From positions 10,230,001 through 10,294,000 of the forward strand of contig JAYKYS010000009.1 in assembly GCA_036924285.1 (NCBI GenBank): a DNA stretch of 64,000 bases, written 5' to 3'. The notes under the pieces are model-generated. The model was given only the letters and a program-made list of their open reading frames with translations, made no database searches and was not told where the DNA came from. Both the position numbers and the translations under genes were made by a program. Below, in pieces: positions 58,157 to 64,000 of the stretch; within the stretch, counting starts at the first letter, position 1; every line of letters begins with the position of its first letter. This DNA is from Asterella californica. Lineage: Eukaryota; Streptophyta; Marchantiopsida; Marchantiales; Aytoniaceae.

Positions 58157-58640
58157 GAGCGAGCTTTTGTGGAGCTCAAGGATAGGTTGACATCTGCTCC
58201 CATCTTGAGGAGATCCGTTAAGGGGCGTCTTTTCCAACTGCACACCGATTGGAGTATGTTGGGACTTGGAGCAATGCTGACTCAGCATGATGATGAGAAA
58301 AAGGAGTTCGTGGTGGCGTATGCCAGTCGCTCCAACAATTCAGTGGAGGCGAGGTATAGTTATATGAGGGAGAGTGTTTGGCGGCAATGTGAGCTGTTGC
58401 ACACTTTCGATGTTATTTGTTTGAGAACCCTTTTACTCTCATCACTGATCACCAGCCGCTCAAGTGGTTGATGGAGTCCAATAAGCTTACAAGGAAGCTT
58501 GCACGATGAGCTGTGATCTTACAGGAGTATGACTTCCATAGACCTTGAGTTGCAAACCTAGATGCCGATGGGTTGAGTCGCAACTCGTGCACAAGTCAGC
58601 AGGATCAGACTGGGACTTGATGACATGACGAGGTTGATGA
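58157..58640 (+). pseudogene. Element D RNase H
   Basis: Starts in frame after the TAA with AFVELKDRL. Motifs: LHTDWSMLGLGAML, VVAYASRSNN, then frameshifted FNPFTLITDH-like and QPLKWLM residues to 58490, and a LNADGLSRN-like end near 58575. Several breaks after 58390. Confidence 0.75.
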
Positions 58641-58926
58641 GGAGATAGTGCCAAGGTGGCATGCATCTGCCTTTCTTTGTGTGTTGGCCATGAACTCTAG
58701 TATGGAGGGCCAAGTCGTATCTTTCTCTGGTCAGAGAGTAGATGATGAGTCTCCAGATCCTGAGGGTGGAGATGGTGTTTCAGACCAGCGAGATATCCAT
58801 GATGATGTGATCGTGATGGAACATCTACGTACTGGTGTGGTAATATGTACAGTAAGTGCCAAGGAGCGAGATCGTGTCCTTCAACGAGCGAAGAGATTTT
58901 GACGAGAAGGACGACATGTACTTCGA
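58641..58926 (+). other. Tether between RNase H and integrase of element D
   Basis: An open segment (58648-58902) rich in acidic residues (DDESPDPEGGDG, RDIHDDV), without known motifs. Probably a polyprotein linker. Confidence 0.5.
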
Positions 58927-59545
58927 GTGTGGGGTGATGGGAGCGTAGGGATAGTGCCACATCCATCCCAGAGGGCACAGTTAGTACGACATGCCCATGA
59001 GGAGTTGGGACATTTTGGAGTGAAGCGTACGCATAGCTTACTCCAAGGACAATATTGGTGGCGTGGTATGCACGTCGATGTGCAACAGGTTGTCGCACGA
59101 TGTATGGTTTGTGATCGAGTACAAGCATCGTTTTATGCTCCTACTCCACAGTTACACCCCTTATCGATTATGGGGTTGGGTTACCGTTGGAGTTTGGATT
59201 TTACGGGACCCTTATCGTTGACCGTACGTCATCGCCGGTATGTGTTGGTGATGGTGGAGCACTTCTCCAAGTGGATTGAGTTGGTGGTATTACCAGACAA
59301 GGCGAGTTAAGGGACGGCGTACGCATTCTTAGATCGAGTGCTGAGTCGTTTTGGAGCACCAGCTGAAGTGCTGACAGACCAAGGTACAGAGTTCCTTGGT
59401 GAGTTTCAGGCCTTGTGTGATCGGGCACTGATTGATCATCGGACTACATCTCGAGATCATCCTGAGGAGGATGGTTTGGCGGAGAGGGTAGTTCAGACGG
59501 TGAAGAGAGAATTGCACAAGTATGGCTTGTAGAAGGGCCACTTGG
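58927..59545 (+). pseudogene. Element D integrase
   Basis: Frames 58927-59310 and 59338-59532 in the same phase apart from a TAA at 59308-59310. Zinc-binding domain: histidines in HAHEELGHFG, cysteines in CMVCDRV. DDE core: D in SLDFTGPL (about 59200), D in TDQGTEF (about 59380), E in GLAERVVQ (about 59488). Ends at a TAG (59530). The triad is complete. From 59546 to 59940 only decayed integrase C-terminal sequence (for example PYFLLYGRDP-like residues) is visible. Confidence 0.88.
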
Positions 59546-59940
59546 GAGATTGGGATATGCATTTATCATGATTGGCTATGGGCTACCGTTTCAGCCGACA
59601 AGCGTCTTTAGCTTCCTTCTCACCGTATTTTCTATTGTATGGCCGAGATCCAGATCTACCTTCGGTCATTCGTCGTGATTCTGCTGAGGTGCTGGATCTT
59701 GATGACCCGGATATGTGGGTGAGAGCATGTTCTCAATGAGTAGAGATATTTCAGAGAGTTATGCCTATGGCTTTTGAGAACCTAGCGATTGCTCAGCATA
59801 GAAACATGTCGCGATATGCGACTATCCGAAGAGGAGGTTATTGACCGTCGATTCGTAGGTTTCATCTTGACGATTATATCTATCTACAGCAGACCGCACC
59901 GACGACGTTGGATGTGACCGCATGACGCACTATTTTATGA

Positions 59941-60231
59941 GTGCGGGAGGTGTTACCTTCTGGAGTACTCATGTTAGAGGGTCGTGATGGTGTTGTGTGG
60001 ACGGACCATGTGCGTAATTGTGCACCATGTCATCTTCCCAACATTGATGGTATCATTGACCCAAGCTTAGCAGTTGTACGCGCGGGCTTGAGGTGTATGT
60101 TGTGTGGATCTGCTAGTGGAGCAGCCCGTATGTTGGTGTGTGATGGTTGTTCAAGAGGTTGGCACATGTCATGTTTGACTCCACCTCTTAGCGTTCTTAC
60201 TGAACGGTGGGTTTGTCCTCGATGTATATAA
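59941..60231 (+). pseudogene. PHD finger at the C-terminus of element D pol
   Basis: A 96-residue frame. The first half, LPSGVLMLEGRDG, looks like the end of the integrase C-terminal fold. The second half is a PHD finger with C4HC3 ligands: CMLC, CDGC, then W-H-M-S-C, and CPRC at the very end, with the usual aromatic residue before the histidine. PHD fingers bind histone H3 tails, often by their lysine-4 state. In a gypsy integrase this would take the place of the chromodomain used by chromoviruses. It ends with TAA at 60229. The domain itself is intact. Confidence 0.85.
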
Positions 60232-60404
60232 CAGGGCTAGCCGATTAGATCTTTGCGTGGTATGGATTGCAGACAGGCGACTAACGATGGGGCGATGTAG
60301 CACCTGCTCTCCTGATCCTTGCACCCATGAAGGTGCATATCACGTAGTTGGGATATGGAGCTATCTGGAGTTAGAAGGACCTAACCGTCAGTTAGGAGGG
60401 CGAT
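60232..60404 (+). other. Element D 3' untranslated region and polypurine tract
   Basis: No gene. AGTTAGGAGGGCGAT at about 60390-60404 is purine-rich and abuts TGTGATACAC, so it is a likely polypurine tract with the 3' LTR starting at 60405. Confidence 0.5.
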
Positions 60405-60912
60405 TGTGATACACTTGTGTATGTGTATGACATCGTCCATGTGTTATGTGTATGTGTGGTGTACCTCTGACAGCGATGTATGTTGTGTAGCGATGTGTAT
60501 GCGTACGACAGTTGTCACGTCAGTTTGGCACCTCGGCTAGGTTGATCGAGTGCGAAGTGGCGCATCTCGGTAAGGCCGTTAGTGCTGTTAGGGCGAGTTG
60601 GTGGGAGAACCCACTAAGGGTATACTTCACAGGTAGGGCTTGGAGGTCTTAGTTCTTCGAGTTGAGCCTTCAAGCTCCAGGCTATGGTGGATAGTCTAGT
60701 TGAGTGTAACCCGGATTCTCTTCGTGCTTAGAGTGGGTTTGGCTTGACCGTTTGTGAGTAATCTTTGTTGTGGTGTTGGAGATGGTAATTTCTCTGTTCA
60801 GATTATTGTGATACACTTGTGTATGTATATGACATCGTCCATGTGTTATGTGTATGTGTAGTGTACCTCTGACAGCGATGTATGTTGTGTAGCGATGTGT
60901 ATGCGCATGACA
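60405..60912 (+). mobile_element. Right terminal repeat region of the 35-kb block
   Basis: Contains a 107-base segment (TTGTGATACACTTGTG to ACGACA, about 60405-60510) that recurs at about 60798-60912, flanking the 285-base unit 60513-60797 which is also at the far left (25663-25948). The element end is CATGACA at 60912, followed by the TGTC duplication. The LTR is either 60405-60912 with an internal duplication or 60513-60912. The second choice matches the left end better; the first matches the polypurine tract better. Confidence 0.5.
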
Positions 60913-61178
60913 TGTCCGGCCCACAAGGTGTCATGAAACTCTTTCATCAACCGTTGCTTGGTCTGCAGATCATCGATAACTCGTAGAAGTGCTCCATCTC
61001 TTCTCTTTGGACGTTTCCAAAGATACCCATCTCGCAACAAGTAATCATCTGCCTTCCTCCTTACCTCTCTAAACTCTACATCACTCAAACCCTCTTGTCT
61101 GTTTAAAGAACTCAGATAGAGTCCAATGTCACGTAATCTTCTCGTGTAGAACTCCTCTCTGAACGGCAGCGGTTCCAA
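60913..61178 (-). pseudogene. Element C integrase N-terminal part
   Basis: Minus-strand frame with YLSSLNRQEGL, DDYLLRDGYLWKRP and MKEFHDTLWAGH, the usual lead-in and first histidines of the integrase zinc domain. It is cut at 60916 by the 35-kb block. The remainder (RGAW..KERYWWRGL) is at 24515-25662. Confidence 0.85.
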
Positions 61179-61220
61179 GTTTGTAGCCCGTCGATTAACC
61201 TAACACTGAGCATCTTTTTT

Positions 61221-62729
61221 CTACTCTTCCTCAGCTTCTAAAAACATGACATCGTCATCTACAAATCGAGCCCTTGACAACATGTCTGCGACCACATTCT
61301 CCTTTCCTTTTATATGCTTCAACTCTGGATTCAAGCTTCTAATATAAGCAATTGAACGTAACATCGCTATGTCTGGCGTGTTACAGTTGGATATCATACC
61401 TAGTAGAGGTAGACAATCCGTTTCTAGGACTACATGAGCACCAATCAGAAACTCACGGTCTGTCTTCATCGCTGTCATTGTTCCTCGCAACTCACGCTTC
61501 ACCTGGGGGGTAATCTCGTTGCCTGTCCGTCAAGATCCTAGCTCCAAACCTAGAGGTAAGCCGCATACCATCCGCATCATCTTGACCTATCGCCCAATCA
61601 ATCGCCTTTGGACTAGTATTTATTGTGACAATGACAGGTCTCCCACACCCGTAGTCTACTCTTCTCAAAACAGGTGGAGACTGTAGAGCCTCTTTCAGTC
61701 TATTCATAGCTTCTCGATGGACTGAGGTCCATACAAACCTCTTACCTTTCCTCAATAATGCATACAAAGGCTCAACAACATGAGCATAATGAGGAATGGA
61801 TAAACGATAAAGTACACAAGCACCTAGAAAGCGTCGAACCTCCGTGATATTCTTACAGTCTGCCATCCTAGCTATGGCTCCATCCTTCTCCGGGTTTGGT
61901 CGCCTTCCAAAAGCATCACACAGATGTCCAACCACTAAAATCTCAGACACACCAAACTTGGACTTAGCTCCTGACAGGGTGAGATGTACCTCCTCCAAAC
62001 GAGTTAAGATACGTTCTACATCCCTGATATGATCTGCAACAAACCTCCTACATCCATTCGCAAGTACTGCTTCATCCTTGTCTCCAACCGCGCAACCTTT
62101 TATAGGAATATCATCTAGAAATGGAATGGTAACATCACGCACAAATTCCCTTAGTACCTTATGCATCGCATTCTGCATAAGAGCCACCGAGTCCGTCGCT
62201 TCTTTGGAAGAGTACACATCCGCATCAATCCCAGGGGCGTAGCATAGTAGTTAGATCTCTACTCTCTACAGCCAGCTGAAACTGATCATAACTATCGAAT
62301 AGATAGCTCTCTTTGCAAATGTCTCCGCTATCTCCTCAATCACAAGACCCGACCCAACGTTACGAATGGTTACGTTATTCGTAGGCTGTAGGTCTTGAAT
62401 AAAACGCAAAGCTCCTACTTCTTGGGTACAGTGAACCACCTGCTAGAATATGGCCCCATAGACGGTTCAAGTATCCTCATCTGTACCTTCTCTTTCAACA
62501 ACTCGATGAGTTTAGGCAACAAAGCACGAGGAACTGGGATCGATTTCAGGTCCCAAGACACATGAGGAATTGTGAATATAACCATAGGCGCTATAACCTT
62601 TGGTTCCACACAACCTATCTCCTCTGCTGAAAAAGAGAATGCTTTACCATGATCCATTATCATCTGCTCAAACACTGTCTTCTCAACCTCAGTCAAGAAA
62701 TCACACCCTCTTATCTGGAGCTCTTTCAA
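61221..62729 (-). pseudogene. Element C reverse transcriptase and RNase H
   Basis: Frames 62415-62729, 61492-62217 and 61221-61502 on the minus strand. RT: PYSSRWFTVPKK, then (shifted, about 62230-62410) RFIQDLQP, VTIRNVG and LYSGYDQFQLA-like residues, then AMHKVLREF and catalytic PFLDDIPIKG at about 62105-62125. RNase H: VIVTINTSPKAIDWAIG, RELRGTMTAM, LETDCLPLL, VADMLSRARF. The RT-RNase H shift falls in a run of six G at about 61504-61509. This RT differs from A, D and E. Confidence 0.85.
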
Positions 62730-62795
62730 CGTCTCCTCAGTAAACTAATGTCCTACTCGTTTATGATCACGTAATATAAGCTCAGTCCCCACTAA

Positions 62796-63335
62796 TTATA
62801 CTTGCTGCTGGGAGTTAGCAAGTAGTTGAGCTGCTACAGGTCTCACCTTTTTCAATACAGATTTGTATTTCGCATGGACGTCTGCTTCCTGAGGGAATGC
62901 ACACCAACAAACGGCTTCTCTTCCCTCACTATTCTGCATCGAACGAGGAAAGAACTGCACGTACGTAACAACCTCCTCATATATGCGTCGAGAGTGGATA
63001 AGGATCACCATCATACTATCTTTCTCTTCCATCAATCTACTCACACTGTCTAACCAACCAACAACTGACTCTACAGACTTAAACTCTTCAAACAAGCCAG
63101 AAACCACTTCGTCTTCAAGCAGAACCCCTACACGCCACAACTCTGATACATGTTTCACCATCCATCTTTTTGTATTTTCTCCCATATCTTCAACTCTTGT
63201 AAATCGACTCCACCCATCTACCTCAAACATCAGCAATCTAGACTGCCAACTCTGTACACTACACCTGTCTCCAAACCTTTGTACATGTCTCGCTTCCAAC
63301 TCTGACGGGATCTCAACAGTAGGTTCTACACCCAT
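62796..63335 (-). pseudogene. Element C spacer between protease and RT
   Basis: A 179-residue frame, MGVEPTVEIPSELEARH onwards, rich in E, V, W and R, without catalytic motifs I recognise. It includes FEVDGWSRFTRVEDMG and WCAFPQEADVHAKYKSVLKKVRP, a lead-in seen before RT in this kind of polyprotein. Confidence 0.6.
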
Positions 63336-63385
63336 GTCTTCCCGCTCTACAGGAGTGGACTGCGAAAACCTTTACATCTCTTCGT

Positions 63386-64000
63386 CTAAGAATCTCTAAG
63401 GGTTTGTCGGTTCCGCTCATGACTTGAACGAACCGTCAAAAACTGTACTGAGTACCTATCATCAGGACTCCGAACTCTGGCATAATGAGACCCATCGTTC
63501 ATCACCTTTGTCTCCATTCGAACAGCGGTGATGTATGGTTGGCCCAGTATGACAAGATAGGAGGCAGACGACTGTACAAAGAAATGCTGATCAACCCCTA
63601 CATCTCCAATCCTTACACGCATATTGAGACAAGCTCCATATAACTCACCTTTTTGATTATTTGCAGCACGAAGTACCCAATCATGATTCCTTTCGATTGA
63701 CAACTGCCCCTTCTCATACACCTCCTTGGAAATGATGTTGATCTCCGACCCGTGATCCACAAGTGCAGGTACTGGTTCAGAAAGTCCTCCAAGCCGAACC
63801 TGCGTTCTGTTGTCGCTCTTGCCCAGTGCTTCTCTTTGAAATCGATGTCTACGCTTGACCTATCCTCTTCAAACTCTTCGTCTTCATTCTCAATAACAGC
63901 AGGATCAGCAACCCATACTTCATACTTATCATCCCTGAACCCATCAACACCAATAGCATCTACTGCTCCAACCATTTGACTATTTATTTGTTCAGTCAAT
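63386..64000 (-). pseudogene. Element C protease, continuing beyond the window
   Basis: Minus-strand frames 63386-63760 and 63613-63999 with one shift. The active-site region reads VDHGSEINIIS (about 63725-63760), with D-H-G where most have D-S/T-G, followed by the flap region and YLVILGQPYI, the second conserved hydrophobic-G loop. The acidic lead-in (NEDEEFEEDRSSVDIDF) is at the window edge. Gag and the 5' LTR lie outside. Confidence 0.75.

Larger units (their letters stand above)
25663..60912 (+). mobile_element. 35.25-kb nested block (element D and insertions) inside element C
   Basis: Both flanks are the bases TGTC (25659-25662 and 60913-60916). Removing the block and one TGTC restores a continuous integrase codon series in element C (WAGH before, RGAW after). 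The block starts TGTCACGTCAG and ends CATGACA. A 285-base direct repeat lies at its left end (25663-25948) and near its right end (60513-60797). I infer that element D was the inserting element and that H, E and F accumulated within it later. Confidence 0.75.

Overview
The window is a dense stack of nested Ty3/gypsy-type LTR retrotransposons with no recognisable single-copy host gene, rRNA or functional tRNA gene. I infer a streptophyte (green lineage) nuclear genome, most likely a charophyte alga such as Chara. The reasons are the plant-type gypsy polyproteins, very deep nesting, and one Ty3 element carrying a cytosine-5 DNA methyltransferase segment (retrotransposon-borne methyltransferases are known from charophytes and dinoflagellates) plus a C-terminal PHD finger. 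The organism call is an inference; a moss or lycophyte is not excluded.

Layout. (1) 1-22551: cluster of the LTR1 family. Element A is an autonomous minus-strand Ty3 element (8825-20009, about 2-kb LTRs). A second A copy is reduced to 18-2572. Two non-autonomous relatives, B1 (minus, 4889-8824) and B2 (plus, split into 2573-4888 and 20010-22551), keep LTR1, a leader ORF and the Gag N-terminus, but have a coiled-coil ORF instead of pol. The whole block is strikingly enriched for the hexamer GAAGAC/GTCTTC. (2) 22552-25662 and 60913-64000 are two halves of one minus-strand element, C. Its integrase is split by a 35.25-kb nested block flanked by a TGTC target-site duplication (TSD). A tRNA-derived SINE lies in its 3' LTR region. 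(3) 25663-60912 is that nested block. It holds a chromovirus remnant H (29170-31210), a young gypsy element E (32538-41273, LTRs roughly 98% alike, TSD GAGC), and element D. D's gag (42249-42999) is interrupted by composite F (43000-53928, TSD GCGT). D then resumes at 53933 with nucleocapsid, protease, a cytosine-5 methyltransferase segment, reverse transcriptase, RNase H, integrase and a PHD finger (to 60231). Composite F holds three LTR2 copies, one inverted, a gag-only non-autonomous element, and a further 2.4-kb insertion G.

How they relate. Each autonomous element carried the usual Gag, protease, RT, RNase H and integrase for copying itself through RNA. B and F have Gag-like proteins only and would depend on enzymes of A-like and C-like elements. 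D adds two chromatin-related modules. Every element has stops or frameshifts; several stops are CGA to TGA or TGG to TGA/TAG, as expected from deamination of methylated cytosines. The most interesting objects are D's methyltransferase plus PHD combination, the GAAGAC-saturated LTR1 family, and the two inverted composites.
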